NCBI RefSeq assembly: GCF_016801865.2
Contig: NC_068939.1
Span: 154,634,240 to 154,698,239, forward strand
Length of the DNA: 64,000 bases
DNA from: Culex pipiens pallens
Taxonomy: Eukaryota > Arthropoda > Insecta > Diptera > Culicidae
Direction: 5' to 3'
This document shows positions 51,387 through 63,730 of this stretch, piece after piece (the first letter of the stretch is position 1; every line of letters starts with the position of its first letter). Under the pieces are notes generated by a model, which saw only the letters and a list, made by a program, of their open reading frames with translations, had not been told where the DNA came from and did no database searches. Both the position numbers and the translations under genes were made by a program.

Positions 51387-53993
51387 TTAGAAGTAGGTGA
51401 CGTCCACGGTGCGACCGTCGAACCGGGAACCATCCATGATTTCTGCAACGAAACAGTTTTGATTAGTTTGGGTTTGTTTGAGGGGGAGATGGGTGAAACT
51501 TACTGATGGCAACCTCGGCATCACGCTCCTTGGCGAAGCGAACCACGCCGGTGTCCTGTCCTCGGATCTCGGCAAACTTGACCTCGCCGACGTCGCGGAA
51601 CTTGTCGCGCAGCGTTTGCCACGTCCAGGCCGACGGCATCTGCCAGGGGGAGGGAGGGAGATTGGTTAGTCAGGGGAGGAACTTGAGTTGAGGGGGGGTT
51701 ACTCACGTTACGAATAATGATCGTATCGGACGACTTGCGGTTGTTGTTGCCGTTGTTGATGTTGCCGTAGTTGCGGCCGTAGTCATCGTTCGGTGCGGTG
51801 CTGTAGTTGCGGACGTTCGATCCGAGGTCGTAGTCGTTGTTGCGGTTGCCGCCGACTCCGCTGTTGCCGAAGCCGCCGGACGAGTAGTTTTGGTTGAAGC
51901 TGTTGCCGAGACCCCCGTCGTTACCGCCGCCGAGCGAACCGAGACCGGCCAATCCGGACGCCCCACTGCCGATTCCGCCGAGGCCGGCAGCGCCCAAGCC
52001 GCCGGCACCACCCGCCCCTCCGCCCAGGCCCCCAAGCCCGGTCAGATTGGACAAACCAGCGGCCGCAGCATTGGACAAGATCGAGTTCTGCAGATTACCG
52101 GTCAGGTTGGACAGCCCAACGACGCTACTCAACTGGGCGGCCAAATTGCTGTTCAACCCGGACAGGGTGTTGCCCGCGCCCAGCAGATTCGCACCCAGCG
52201 GAGGCTGCACCGGCGTCGGAGCCGCGTTCTGGATGGAATTGTTCAGAACTTGATTGTTCTGCTGCAGTGACGGAAGATTGCGCGCAACGTCCTTCAGCGG
52301 CTCGCCGTTCGGACCGAGCCCAATGCCGATACCCTTGAGACCCTCGGGCAGACGGTTCAGCTCGCCCTTCTCCGGCACCCGGTCAAGACGCACAGTCATG
52401 CGACGGTCGAACAACATTTGCCGGTCAAACATCGAGATGGCCTGGACCGCCTCAACCGGATGATCGTACTCAATGACTGCGAAACCACGACTGTTGCCGT
52501 CCTTGTCAACCGAAAGATCAACATTTTGAACCTTTCCAGCCAACTTGAACACCTGCTTGAGCTTTTTCGCATCGACCTTGTAGTCAAGCTGATTGGTGAA
52601 CGCGCGAGGGGAAGATAAAAAAGAGAGAAAAGGAAAATCCTCCAGGTTAACACATACAACGTACTCTACAGGAGCGATACGAGGCCAGGGGATTTGTTAC
52701 GCACGTTCTTCGCTTCAAATTTGCGAGACAAGTCATATCCAGTTATCAAACTCTATCGTAACTCAACGTAACAAATCGAGCGATCGGTTCAAGACGTTCC
52801 GAACGCGTTCTACAGGAAAAACCCAAAAATGAAGGGGGGAAAGAAGAGAAAGAAAGAAAAAAAACAAAACTCTGCATTTCGCTAGGTTGGATATACTCAC
52901 GTTGGCAATGAAGATGCGGGTGTGCAGCGGGCCCTGAATGCCGAGCCCCTCCAAGAACTTGATGCTGAGACCGTACGTGTTGAAGTCCGGATTGAAGCCA
53001 CCGCCGTCGTCGCGCCCCGAACTACATCATCGCACAAGCAGAGATTCGATTCGAGTGGAGAGGCGAAACACATTCAACACATACAACGAAAGTACAGAAA
53101 CAGAAAGATTTTGGTTGGTGAATATCGCTGGCCACGTCGGGTGGCCACTTTGCGGGAATGATTGCTACGCTGTCGGTTGGGAAGATGGGGAGCGTCCAGG
53201 GGGAAGTAACTTTGCGTGGAAGTGGATTTTGCTAACAACGCAGGAGTAGTTGAAAAGGTGTCATTAAAATACAAGCATTTAATCTGTTCGAATCACAAAA
53301 TGACTTCGAATCTACCTCTGACCTGATACTATGCACAATGAACAACTTTAAGATCTTTTTTAGTTTACGGTCAGGACGAGCAACTCAAACACGACCACCA
53401 TCTCTCACCAGACGCACTTCCCCCCATCAGGAAATCAAACAAAACAGAGCATAAATCTTACGAACTAAGCAAAAATACCAAACCACGTACATTCGATCAT
53501 CGTCCCGATCCCGGCGACCACGGTTATCGTTGTCCCGGCCACCGCCGCCGCCGCCACCACCACCACCGCCGTCTCCGCCACCCCCGCGGAACGACTTGGG
53601 CACCACCCGGCCGTACTTGTCGCGCTCGTTGCCGTAGTCCTCCTTGATGACCAGCTGGCGCCCGTTAATATCAAACCGGTTCATCTTGTCCAGCGCGGAC
53701 TGCACGTGCTCGGCCTTCTCAAACTCAACGATGCCGCAGCCGCGCGGTTTGTTGCTCTCGTCGTGGAACAACTCCACAAACGACACATCGCCGACCTCCT
53801 TGCGGAACAGGTCCTTCAAATCCTGCCAGCGGTACTCGTACGGCACGTTCGAAACGTAAATCCGTCGGCACTCGCTCCGGTCGCGGTCCCTGTCCCGGCT
53901 GCGGTCCCGATCGTTGCTGTACCGGGAGTTGTTACGTCCCCGATCATTGCGCCTCGACCGGTCACGACTGTTCTGGTCGTTGCTATCGTCCAT
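51387..53993 (-). CDS. rump: hnRNP M homologue (rumpelstiltskin), three RRMs
   Basis: Exons 53993-53491, 53021-52901, 52588-51707, 51639-51504 and 51442-51387; all introns are GT-AG and in phase, giving 565 residues. An Arg/Ser/Asp-rich N-terminus is followed by RRM1 at about 43-118 (RRIYVSNVPYEYRWQDLKDL, RGCGIVEF), a Gly-rich linker, RRM2 at about 202-277 (RIFIANLDYKVDAKKLKQVF, RGFAVIEY; its RNP2 is split by intron 2), a long Gly/Asn/Leu-rich linker, and RRM3 at about 496-565 (TIIIRNMPSAWTWQTLRDKF, TGVVRFAKERDAEVAI) ending FDGRTVDVTYF. This order is that of hnRNP M and fly Rump, a nuclear/cytoplasmic RNA-binding protein needed for localisation of nanos and other mRNAs. No damage seen. Confidence 0.93.
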
Positions 53994-54519
53994 GGTGATG
54001 ACTCTTCAAGCAAACTTCGACACCCCCAAAAAAACGGACAACGACAATCTCGACTAGAATGAACAACAAAAATCAAGAAAACGTTACCAAAAAAAAATAA
54101 TCGAACCACCCCAGCGCAGAGGTAAACAAAAACAAGCCGCCGTTGGCAGGGTTAAGAAAACCAAAAACAGTCGCCGCCAAGAAGACAACGTACGAAAAAA
54201 CAATATGGCGGAGCGCGAGCCCCTAAATTTTCACTGCGTCGGCCAAGCACAATTTCGTCACGAAAAAACACCGCTCCGCATGAATGGACGCACAAATTTC
54301 ATACCTGAACGTTCGGGGAGCAAATTGAAGCGATTTCTAGCACTGTCCTGGGGGATTTAAAGCAGCAAATTTCACTTTTTCACCGAACCGAGCACGGAAG
54401 CCACCGCCGTGAAGCACGCACAACAGACGAGTGATGGCAAAGATGGCGGACGACGAGCGCGATGGCTGTCAATTCGAGGGAACGCGTGGAAAGTGGGTCG
54501 CGTGTCGTTGGGTCAATTA
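53994..54519. other. Upstream region of rumpelstiltskin
   Basis: GC-mixed 5' flank. The stretch ACAATATGGCGGAGCGCGAG (54200-54220) and the following few hundred bases probably contain the promoter and 5' UTR; no TATA box is obvious. It ends at MITE D. Confidence 0.35.
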
Positions 54520-55171
54520 CACTGAAAGCCCGACCATGGTAGTTTTAAGAAAATTGGGTACTAAAGCCCTATGTCAATTTTTATGTACAACGGTAAAAAA
54601 CACCATTAAAAACCATTTCTGATCACTTATTTTCATTTAAATTCAAAATTTTTTTCGACAAGACAACATTTTTTCGATGGATCAACTATGGTCCCCTTGG
54701 AACGAGCTGTCAAGTAAGAGCTTTTCTGTCAAGAAGGACCGCGAGGTTAATTTTTCAAAATTGATTTAAAAATCCATTTTAAACTCTTTGTGGTCGTACA
54801 AAGGGACATTGTACTCAGAAAAATAAGCTTTATCGCTGTAAACAATAATATCAGCAATCTAAGCTTCATTTTAGGACCCAATTTGCTAAAAATGCTGCTT
54901 ATTAAATTAACTGTGGCTTTTTGGTGAAATTAAACGCAAATATGGTAAAATGTACCATGCTTCCACAAAATTGCATGGTAGCAATTACGAAATGATTATC
55001 ATTCTCTCCATAATCGAGGGTTAAAATTACCATACCGCTCTCGACATAGTAAAACTGACTGCGTTAATCAGTCAATCCAAGCACGGAATGTTTTTAGCAA
55101 AAATACGTCGGTGCGTGTTCTCAATTTAACCCTACAATATGGTAGCAACTACCATGGTTGGGTTTTCAGTG
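54520..55171. mobile_element. MITE family D
   Basis: 652 bp; ends CACTGAAAGCCCGACCATGG and the inverse of CACTGAAAACCCAACCATGG, flanked by TA. ACCATGG palindromes occur at both ends. Its interior (54680-54830) has a reverse-orientation relative at 57840-58040. No coding capacity. Confidence 0.85.
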
Positions 55172-55216
55172 TACAGAACGGACTCGCTAATTTGATTTTA
55201 TGCAAGATTTAAAGCT

Positions 55217-56585
55217 TATCGAGAAATTAAAAGTGAGAGCACAGACAAACAGACGGGACACTCGAGTGCCGAACCATCGTCCTCCAAAAACGGTTATTTC
55301 AAATTCAATTTTGTTTCGGCATCCACTCACCCGGCGCTGATGGCGCTGCTGTCGTGACAGCTCGCCCGTCTTTTCTCAGTGTGTGTGATGCGTGTTTTTT
55401 GTTTTTTAGGTTGAGCGTGAGCACGTGTGAGGCAGCAAATGAAAACAAAAAAAAAATTAAGAAATTCAGAAATTCCAACGGTGATCCACCATCCAGCCAG
55501 ACTTAGCGGGTCAAATTTGGGGAAGTTTCGGCCAGAGTCAGATGAGCGGCTGACTAGCGAGGGCATACCTTTTACCCACTATTAACCAGATAGGCCTGCT
55601 CCACTGCCTGCCGAAGTCGAGGCTGCTGCTGAGGCGCCCGCTACTGGGGAGAAAGCCGGATCCTGTGGTGGAGTCATCTCCTTCGGAGCAACCTGCTCAT
55701 CCTTCGTGGACTGCTGCTCAGATTGCTGCTGCTGGTCGTCCTTTTGGCATTTTGACGATGTTGCGTTGATCGTGAGCGCCACTCTTCGCGACTTTTTTAG
55801 TCTCATTCGGCCCTTTTGGTTTTGTTGGCTGGCAACTTATTTGCGCCGTGGACACGTTCCCCGCAGATGTTTCCAAACGCCCATCGTGGAGATCAATTCC
55901 GTTAGTTTTGAATTGGATTTTCCTATTCCGGCGGCCACTACTGGTGTTTTCGTGACCGGGATATCTTGTTGATGATGGTGTCAGGTGTAATGGTTCATGT
56001 TTTCGGTGGAGGAAGAATCTTAGACGGAACATGCAAGCAACGGGGAGGACCAGTGGTGTGGTCTCTGTCATTGTGTTTGTCTTGCATCGCTGCAGGTGCT
56101 GCCGCATGAGTTGCCTCATGAGGTTCTGCCATTGGAAACGGAACCGACCGTGGAACCGACCCACCGTCATTTTCGGCCGTCGGTCTTGATTTAATTGTTT
56201 TGATTTTGTTACTGATGATCAGCAACAACAAAATTATTTCGAAACAGCTGTTAATGTTTACAATCGTTAAGGCTTGTTTGTCTCACGCATACACTGACAT
56301 GACACATGACAGTAATGGGTTTGTATTGGTGTGTTTGGGCTGCGCTTCGGCATAAGCTCACCAGGCAGCGCTGGCGTCGCCGTGATTTGGTGGTTTGATG
56401 AAGGACGATGGATTTCAAAAATAATTTGTATGGAGAGTCACGTCTGTTTGTCTGTGGTGAGAGTGTGTGCAACATGAAGTTAAACTTTCTGTGCAGTTGC
56501 TGTGAAGGTTTCCATGGTACTTCGAAAAGTTTAACTCCATGTTGCACGCACACACTCTCACTTTTAATTTCTCGATAGCATGAGC
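55217..56585. repeat. Foldback repeat, left arm split by transposon X2
   Basis: Left arm 55217-55239 plus 56464-56497, right arm about 56526-56585. Both read TATCGAGAAATTAAAAGTGA, then GAGTGTGTG, CAACATG and AGTTAAACTTTC. The loop is about 28 bp. Transposon X2 with its GTGAGAG duplication sits inside the left arm. Outside the arms TTATGCAAGATTT(T)AAGCTTAT is repeated (55196-55220 and 56673-56695). Confidence 0.75.
55240..56456 (-). mobile_element. TIR DNA transposon with 7-bp TSD, copy X2
   Basis: 1,217 bp with CACAGACAAACAGACG ends and target duplication GTGAGAG (55233-55239 and 56457-56463). It is in reverse orientation to X1 and shows X1's MITE site unoccupied. The minus strand contains a 150-codon frame (56170-55718, MTVGRFHGRFRFQWQNLMRQ ... 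KMPKGRPAAAI). An overlapping frame encodes a Gln-rich, Ala/Ser-rich tail (QKDDQQQQSEQQSTKDEQVA, ending at 55582). Which frame is real is unclear; the second is the better conserved between copies. No transposase. Confidence 0.82.
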
Positions 56586-56910
56586 ATGAGAGACCACCCA
56601 TGGTTGTCCTTCTCCGTTGCTGAACAGGACCGTAATATCCTATCAATACAACCGACCATACGCTTGAACGAATTTATGCAAGATTTTAAGCTTATAGTTG
56701 AGTAAGGATTTTCATTGAACCAGGTTGTTTTATATCCCAATGTCAGTATAATGACGATAATAACGTCGTATAAATATGCCGCAGGTAATAGTTCTTCAGA
56801 TTTCAAATGTAGGTATATCTTCCTTCAAACATATCGAAATAGTGGATTCTAAACTTGTTTATCAATTTTTCAATTTGGCAAAATAGTTTTAGTACCAAAA
56901 CAACTCAATA

Positions 56911-57670
56911 CACTCAACCCCCGATGGTTGGTCACTTTTTCGTTTGACACTTTTTAGTTTGTACCCCGTTGGTTTAACAAAGTCAAACTAAAAAGTGACG
57001 AACTGTCACTTTTTACACGGCGCTCACTCACACTATCAAAACAAACGTTTGGCAGTGTGTGTGAACTCCGTGTAAAAGGGGTGTCAAACTAAAAAGTGAC
57101 CCCGTTCGTTTGATAACAGTTGGTGTCCAGTGTTGCAAATGAGTGATAAAAAAGCTATCAATAGATTATCTCTGCACCAAAAATATCCGAGAGTATAGCG
57201 GCCGTCACTATAGCTTGTGAGATCTCTTCTTGTGTCTCGTGATTCCCAGCGATGTCATTCTCTCTCTATCACTCCTCCCCTTTTCCTCGACTATGCGCTC
57301 TCACCGCAGAGTCTCTCAATCTCTCCGAAAACTGCAATGAGAGAACGCGAGATGGCGATTAGGAGCCGACCACGCATGACGTCCCGTTAAACTGCGTATG
57401 CGAAATTGGTTTTGTGGCGGCTTTTGTGGTTAAACGCTGTTGTGGTAGGATGTTCGTGGAACGGGATTGAGAGAGAAAAGGAAAATGTCAATCGCGAGTG
57501 GGTAAACACGAAAACGTTCGGCTATTTTCGGCGCTGAGAGTTTCAATGAAGAGAGAAGAGCAGTTGTATTTGAAGCATGAATATTCAGGCGGGATAATTG
57601 TAGTTGCTGAGAGCTGATATTTTGATATTTTAACAACCCGTGTTGGTGTCAAACCATCGGGGTTTGAGTG
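56911..57670. mobile_element. MITE family E
   Basis: 760 bp; ends CACTCAACCCCCGATGGTT and the inverse of CACTCAAACCCCGATGGTT, flanked by TA. Subterminal copies of TCAAACTAAAAAGTGAC occur in both orientations (56930-57110). The middle is GC-richer and has no credible ORF. Confidence 0.85.
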
Positions 57671-57839
57671 TATTTTTTAAATGTTTTCAAAATGTAGACG
57701 ATTTTAAGGCAAAATCAGCGCTTTCTTAAAACTGACGTTCAACTGCCTAGTTCCTCTCGATAAACTTAACAAACCGAATATTTAACAATTTAGCAGTTTT
57801 ACAACTTTACCATTTTATTTGTATATTTTGCAGTTATAT

Positions 57840-58040
57840 TGTTCACAATGACAGAGCATATTTTTATGAGAACAATGACCCTTTGTACGACCGCAAACAA
57901 TTTAAAATGGATTTTTAATTCAATTTCTAAAAATTAACCCTTCTTGACAGAAAGCATCCTACTTGACAGAAAGCGTCCTACTTGATATTTTATTGCAAGG
58001 GGATCATAGCTGATCCATTGTAAATAATGACTTGTCATTT
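57840..58040 (-). repeat. Partial relative of MITE D interior
   Basis: Read in reverse, it matches MITE D at about 54680-54830: CCTTTGTACGACC, AAAATGGATTTTTAA, TTCTTGACAGAAAG, and CAAGGGGA.CATAG.TGATCCAT. Terminal repeats were not found, so it is a fragment or a diverged family member. Confidence 0.6.
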
Positions 58041-58134
58041 TTTTTTGCTTCAAAATGACAAAAAGTGATAAGATTTTTTTATTCGTGTTCTTTGCAGTTC
58101 TACATAAATACTGTAAAAGGCTCTACAATACAAT

Positions 58135-58595
58135 ATTATAATTTTTATAACTTTACAATTTTACAACTTTACAATTTTACAATTTTACAATTTTACAATT
58201 TTACAATTTTACAACTTTACAATTTTACAATTTTACAATTTTACAATTTTACAATTTTACAATTTTACAATTTTACAATTTTACAATTTTACAATTTTAC
58301 AATTTTACAATTTTACAATTTTACAATTTTACAATTTTACAATTTTACAATTTTACAATTTTACAATTTTACAATTTTACAATTTTACAATTTTACAATT
58401 TTACAATTTTACAATTTTACAATTTTATAATTTTAGAATTTTAGAATTTTAGAATTTTAGAATTTTAGAATTTTACAATTTTACAATTTTACAATTTTAC
58501 AATTTTACAATTTTACAATTTTACAATTTTACAATTTTACAATTTTACAATTTTACAATTTTACAATTTTACAATTTTACAATTTTACAATTATT
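58135..58595. repeat. (ACAATTTT)n satellite, array 3
   Basis: About 57 tandem 8-bp units ACAATTTT, with a short block of AGAATTTT variants around 58430-58470. Same period as the AAAATTAT arrays but a different consensus on either strand. The apparent Phe/Tyr/Asn/Gln-rich open frame is an artefact of a stop-free repeat. Confidence 0.92.
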
Positions 58596-58599
58596 TTTA

Positions 58600-59121
58600 G
58601 GATTTTGTTATTTAATTGTTTTTATTTTAGCATTTTTTTATTTAAACTGTTTTAATTTTTCGAGACGAAAATCATATTTTTTACCTCGCGCAGAAAAATA
58701 ATGCATATTTATTCAAACGTTTTGTTGATTTGAAAATCAAGATTTTTGTTGTATCAACACTAAACGTCAAAGCCACTTTTTCAAAACAACAAAATATTTT
58801 TGTGGAATTGAGAAAATCAAGGTTTGTTTCAACGCAAAATCGGCGTTGATTATATTCAACAAAAAAAAAAGTTGAATCAAACCTTGTACAGGCTGATTCT
58901 ACAAAATATTTTTCTGCGTGCTAAATTGTGGTTGACCTTATCGCTAAACCCCGGCGTCCTTCGGTAGGTACAAATGGAAAGTGAAACGATAGGAAAATGC
59001 AACCAACAATCTGTCAAAAATTTAAATCAAAACAAACCAGTGTTTAGCAAAAAAAATTCAACTCAAATCTCGCGAAAAAAATGTAAACTTTCCGTCGGAA
59101 CCGAGGATTTTCTTCTCACAA
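58600..59121. other. Upstream region of JAMP
   Basis: AT-rich DNA with an inverted pair around 58690-58920 (CGCAGAAAAATA near 58688 and TATTTTTCTGCG near 58907), probably the ends of a small MITE. Its right end lies close to the JAMP 5' UTR. Confidence 0.5.
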
Positions 59122-60143
59122 ATGCTAAAAGCCGTCGACAAGTGTCCGGGCCTTTACTGCGGCCGGACGCTGCTGGAGAATGCATCCCTCAGCGAGTGCG
59201 GGGCCTGCGCCCGGGGCTTCCGGGTCAACGTGAACAACGTGTGCACTCCGTGCGAGTCGGACCTCAGCGAGCATGATTGGCTTTATTTAGGGTTTATGGC
59301 AATTCTGCCGCTGATCATCCACTGGTTCTGCATCGACCTGAACGCCCAGCAACGTCGGTTCAGCCGGGGCGAGCTTATTCTCCACGCCAGCGCTTGTGTT
59401 GAGGTGCTGCTGTCGGGATTCTTGACGATTCTCTTTACCGATCCCCTGTGGGAGCTCAGGATTAACTCGTGCGGCGTCCGGAAGCTGTCCGACTGGTACA
59501 CCTTGTTTCACAATCCGACGCCGAACTATGACACGACGCTGTACTGCACCCAGGAAGCGGTTTATCCGCTGCAAACGATGATCTTCGTGTTTTATCTCTT
59601 TTGCGTTACGTTCATGATGATTATCCGACCAGCGCTGAACGTTAAATTTTTGCCGTTCCGCGGCAAGATGGCCGTGTACTATGCGCTGTACATCTTTCCG
59701 ATGCTTTCGTTGCTGCATGCCGTCGCTGGAGGACTCATCTGTAGGACAAACCTTTGACTGTCCCAGCGACAATCTCTACAAATATTCTTAATTTCAGATT
59801 ACTCTTTCCCCTACCTGAGCATCGTCATCTCTGTGGTGTCCAACGCGTTGCACTTTTCGATCAAACTTGACCAGACTATGAAGTCCCTGCTGGAAACGTC
59901 CGTCACGCAGATGCGAAACGTGACCATTATTCGTAAGTTGAACCTACAAACCCCTCGTCCATGGTCAATGATTATTCTAAAGAATTGTATTAATATATTT
60001 TAGTTGGTCACTGGCTGCTGCTGGCATTCGGCATCATCTCAATCCCGTACGGTGTGTCGTACTTTGCGCTGCTGCTAGTTCCGGCACCGGCGCTTTTCTA
60101 CATTTTCACCGCCAAGTATACTCATCCGGATAATTTTAAGTAA
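59122..60143 (+). CDS. JAMP: JNK1-associated membrane protein (JAMP) homologue
   Basis: Exons 59122-59740, 59798-59932 and 60004-60143 (introns of 57 and 71 bp, GT-AG, in phase) give 297 residues; human JAMP is about 310. The N-terminus is Cys-rich (CPGLYCGRTLLENASLSECG, then CTPCES). Several hydrophobic segments follow, starting with WLYLGFMAILPLIIHWFCI and ending with the long HWLLLAFGIISIPYGVSYFA region, consistent with seven membrane passes. By family knowledge JAMP sits in the ER membrane, binds JNK1 in mammals, and recruits proteasomes to the ERAD machinery. The stop overlaps a strong donor (TTTAA|GTAAGT), so an alternative or untranslated last exon is possible. Confidence 0.92.
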
Positions 60144-60814
60144 GTGAGGATGCTGCTCTGCGAAAGGTATTCTTCATTATTTTTGGACGTTAAGTTAATG
60201 TGATAGAGGCAAAACTGTACATGTTTCGTTAAGGAAAACTGAATAAGATTGATAGTTTAATACTGATGAGCTTTTTCCGCATCATAAATCCGAAAGCCAA
60301 TTCAGATGCTAGAAAATTAAAATTTGCGTTTTTTTTTTCCAATTTTGACAATAATAGCAAATTAAACAAAAAAAAGACAATTTAGACATTTTAGAACTTG
60401 AAACAATTTACAAACTAAAAAAATTACATCTTTTTTTAATATTTAAAATTAAAAAAATAGAAAATTTAAAGAAAAATTAAAATTTCTCAGATTTATAAAA
60501 TTTAAAAAACATTGGAACATTTAATAAATATACTAAATCTGAAAAAAAATATTTTTTTAAGTAGAAATTTTGAAAATTTTAAATAATTTGAATAATTTAA
60601 ATCAATTAGAAAATAAAGATTTTTTTTAAATATAAAAATTAAAAATTTAGAAAATTTAGAAAATTTAAAAACAAAGAAAATTTAAAAATTTAAAAAAATT
60701 AGAGATCTAGAGAAAATAAGAGAAAAAATAAAAAAATATAATTTGAAAAATTTGGAGAATTAAAAAAAATAGAATATTTATAATATTTATTAAATTTAGA
60801 AAATTTAGAATTGC
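60144..60814. other. AT-rich degenerate repeat, left block
   Basis: Irregular GAAAATTTA-type sequence with long A and T runs. No gene. It lies directly downstream of JAMP and may be partly intronic or 3' UTR. Confidence 0.5.
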
Positions 60815-62240
60815 AGGCCAAGGATTGATACCTAAGAGCATGCAATGGCACTGACCTTGTTGCGTGCTCTTCGGTTGACGTCCACGTAAGGAACATCCTG
60901 GAAGGAGCGTAACTAACTACATCCGTAGTTCTGTTAGATCATCCGAATTATCTTGATCAGAACAGTATAGCTCTGGTTCCTTGCGAGTGTCCTATTTTCT
61001 TACCTCCACGTTGGCTTGGTTTTCATGATGACCTAGCTGGTGGCCTGTGGAAACGGATCGTAATCCTTTGACCACCGCGGGTCAGAGTCGAGACGGCTAA
61101 AAGAAAGGGGCGCAACAATGTGGGAAAGGGAAGTAATTTGTGATTGTAGACGGTATTGTTTCGATTCGCAGTATGTTGAGTCAACTGCTGTGGATGTACC
61201 TGAAGCATCGCACAACGGGGTTTCTCTTCTTTTCATTCTCAGCTACCACCTATCTCCTATTTTTATTTTGCTCTACTGATTCTCACTTCTTCATTCATTC
61301 TTCTATATTAATCATTTGATTTTGATTTTACTAACTTTTGATTCTCTTATCTCTCAAAGCTTTTCCACTCTTTTTTACCAATTGATACTGCTGTAACAAA
61401 CTTTGTTTTTTTTCCTTAAAAATATACTTTTCCTTAATGTACTAGTAATATCAAGTCTATTTATCATTCGCCTAATCTTTTTTGATTTTATTGCGAATTT
61501 ATTTATTTAAATAATTCTTTATCTGTCCTTTAAATTATCATTACTATAATCTTAGCTTGTTTTGTATCTCTTTTTATTAACTATTGTCTAATTTTACATC
61601 TAATACATCTAGCTTCTAATTTTTATTCTTTAAAATACGATCATCATTCTCTTACAATTGATTCTTGATTTTTATAAAATAAATTCTATTTTACTGTCTA
61701 TTGTTTTCAATCTTCACCCTTTTTTTCAAACAAGTAAGGTTTGAGCCCTTACTCAATTTATGGAATGGTTAAAGGATTAACACAAATATTACTATTTTTT
61801 TTGGTAAACTTTTATAACATGCTTAGGACCAAAAATTGTAACAAAACACCGCGACAAAAGAAATAGCAACAGATAAACACGACTTAACATTAGGGAAGAT
61901 TTCAGGTGAAAACAATGCACAGTTAAATAACAGTTAGTTTTTGAATTCAAACTAAAAATAAAACAGTTTTTGCTTTAATGAAAGTTGATAGGCACACAAT
62001 AAATGGTTAGGCGCTTATACTTACATCAAACCCTACGTAATGTACCACCCCCGGCCGAGTTAAAATGCGTAACCGGAAAAGAAGGTGTGCATGCCTGGCA
62101 CGAACACTCAAAGCGTGTTCTAGCGTGCTGCTCGTACTGACTCAGAGCAAGGGTAAGATGTAGGTGTAAGGGCAGTGCGTGTTCGTCGGGAACCTGGTGC
62201 ATAAGATCGGTCAAGGCCCGTTCTTACACTGAAAATTGCG
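60815..62240. repeat. GC-richer interspersed block inside the AT-rich repeat
   Basis: Two GC-richer segments (60815-61240 and 62030-62235) separated by pyrimidine-rich, AT-rich DNA, sharply bounded by the GAAAATTTA-type repeat on both sides. It looks like an inserted interspersed repeat. I found no TIR, LTR or clear target duplication, and open frames (for example MFLTWTSTEEHATRSVPLHA on the minus strand) do not match a family I know. Confidence 0.4.
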
Positions 62241-63650
62241 AATTGCGAATTTAGTAAATTTAGAAAATTTAGAAAATGAAAAAATAAATAACAAGAATTA
62301 GATTTTTTTAAAGATTAGAAGATTTAGAAAAATTTAAACTTTAAAATATGAAAATACATCTAGAAAATTCAGATTTTTTTTTAATGTTCAACATAAAAAA
62401 AGATAATTTAGGAAATTTAGAAACTTAAGAAAATTTTGAAAATTTGATAAATTTAGAAAATTTAGAGCAATTAGATATTTAGAAAAATTAAAATTTTTAT
62501 AAATTTTAGAATGTTTAGAAATTTTCGAAAGTTTTGACTTTTTTTTAATTTAGAAGATTTAGAAAATTTAGTATCTAAAAAATTTAAAAACATAAAAAAT
62601 AAGATGTTTTTTTTTATTTTGAAAATAAAAAAAAATTAAAATTTAGAAAAAAATATAAAATTTAGAAAATTAGGACATTTTTTAAGTTTAGAAAATTTAA
62701 AAACTACTAGATACTGAAAAAATGGCAAACATCTAGAAAATTTAGAAAATACTTAAGAAAATACAGAAATATTAAGAAAATTGAAAAATCGAAAATCAGG
62801 AAAATATAGAAAATGAAAACATCTAAAAAATCTAGAAAATTTAGTGAAATAAAAAAAATTATAAATTTTAGAAATGTTAGATTTTTTTTTATTTAAAAGA
62901 TTTAGAAAATTTAGAAACTAAAAAATTAAAAACATCCAAAATTTTTTTTTTAATTTTAACATTTATAAAAAATTGAAAATTAAAAAAAAAATTGAAAATT
63001 TTAATTTTTTTAAATCAAGAAGAATATTTGAAAATTTAGAAACTTTCGATAGTTTAAAAAATGAAAAACATCTAGAAAATTTAGTTTTTTTTTAAATGTT
63101 CAAAACATTTAAAAAAATAAGAAAATTTAAAAACTTAAGAAATTTTAGAAACTTAAGAAAATTTAGAAACTTAAGAAAATACAGAAAATTAAAAAAAATG
63201 AATATTAAGAAAATCAGGAAAATAAAGAAAATTCATAAAACTTAGAAAATGACGACCATCTAAAAAATCTAGAAAATATAGAGATAGTAAAAAAAAATAG
63301 AAAATTTTAGAAAATTTTGACATTATTTTTAAATTTTCAGGAATTCAGGAAATTTATTTTTTTTTTCAAAATTTGAATATGAAAAAAAGAAAAAAAATAG
63401 AAAATTTAGAAAATGAAAAAAATTAGAAAATTTAGAACAAAATATTTGTTTTAAACAAGTAGAAGATTTTGAAAATTTAAAAACTTTAGATAGGTACTTG
63501 AAGAAAATTAAAACATCTAGAAAGTTCTGTTTTTTAAATTTTGAACATTTAAAAAAATAAGAAAATTTAGAAACTAAAAAAAAAAATTAAAAATAAAGAA
63601 CATCTGAAAAATCTAGGTCTTTTTTTTTACATGGATTGTTTTTTTTTTTA
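62241..63650. other. AT-rich degenerate repeat, right block
   Basis: Continuation of the GAAAATTTA-type low-complexity sequence, with many short A-runs and AAATTTAGAAA phrases. No gene. A TTTTCAG acceptor-like site at 63651-63657 ends the block. Confidence 0.5.
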
Positions 63651-63724
63651 TTTTCAGTTGAAATAATTGTTAAAATTTAAAGACAACAAGAATAAAACTG
63701 TTTGCATTTTTGCAGCGTAATAAT

Positions 63725-63730
63725 TTTATT
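63725..63730 (-). terminator. Minus-strand poly(A) signal
   Basis: AATAAA on the minus strand about 200 bp beyond the stop codon of the edge gene, suitable as its cleavage signal. Confidence 0.45.

Noticed and set aside
58065..58430. 121-residue open frame rich in Phe, Tyr, Asn, Gln on the plus strand
   Set aside because: It is a stop-free reading of the ACAATTTT satellite, not a gene.
58974..59276. Alternative upstream ATG frame overlapping the start of JAMP
   Set aside because: It runs out of frame with the conserved Cys-rich N-terminus of JAMP and has no family match; probably 5' UTR.
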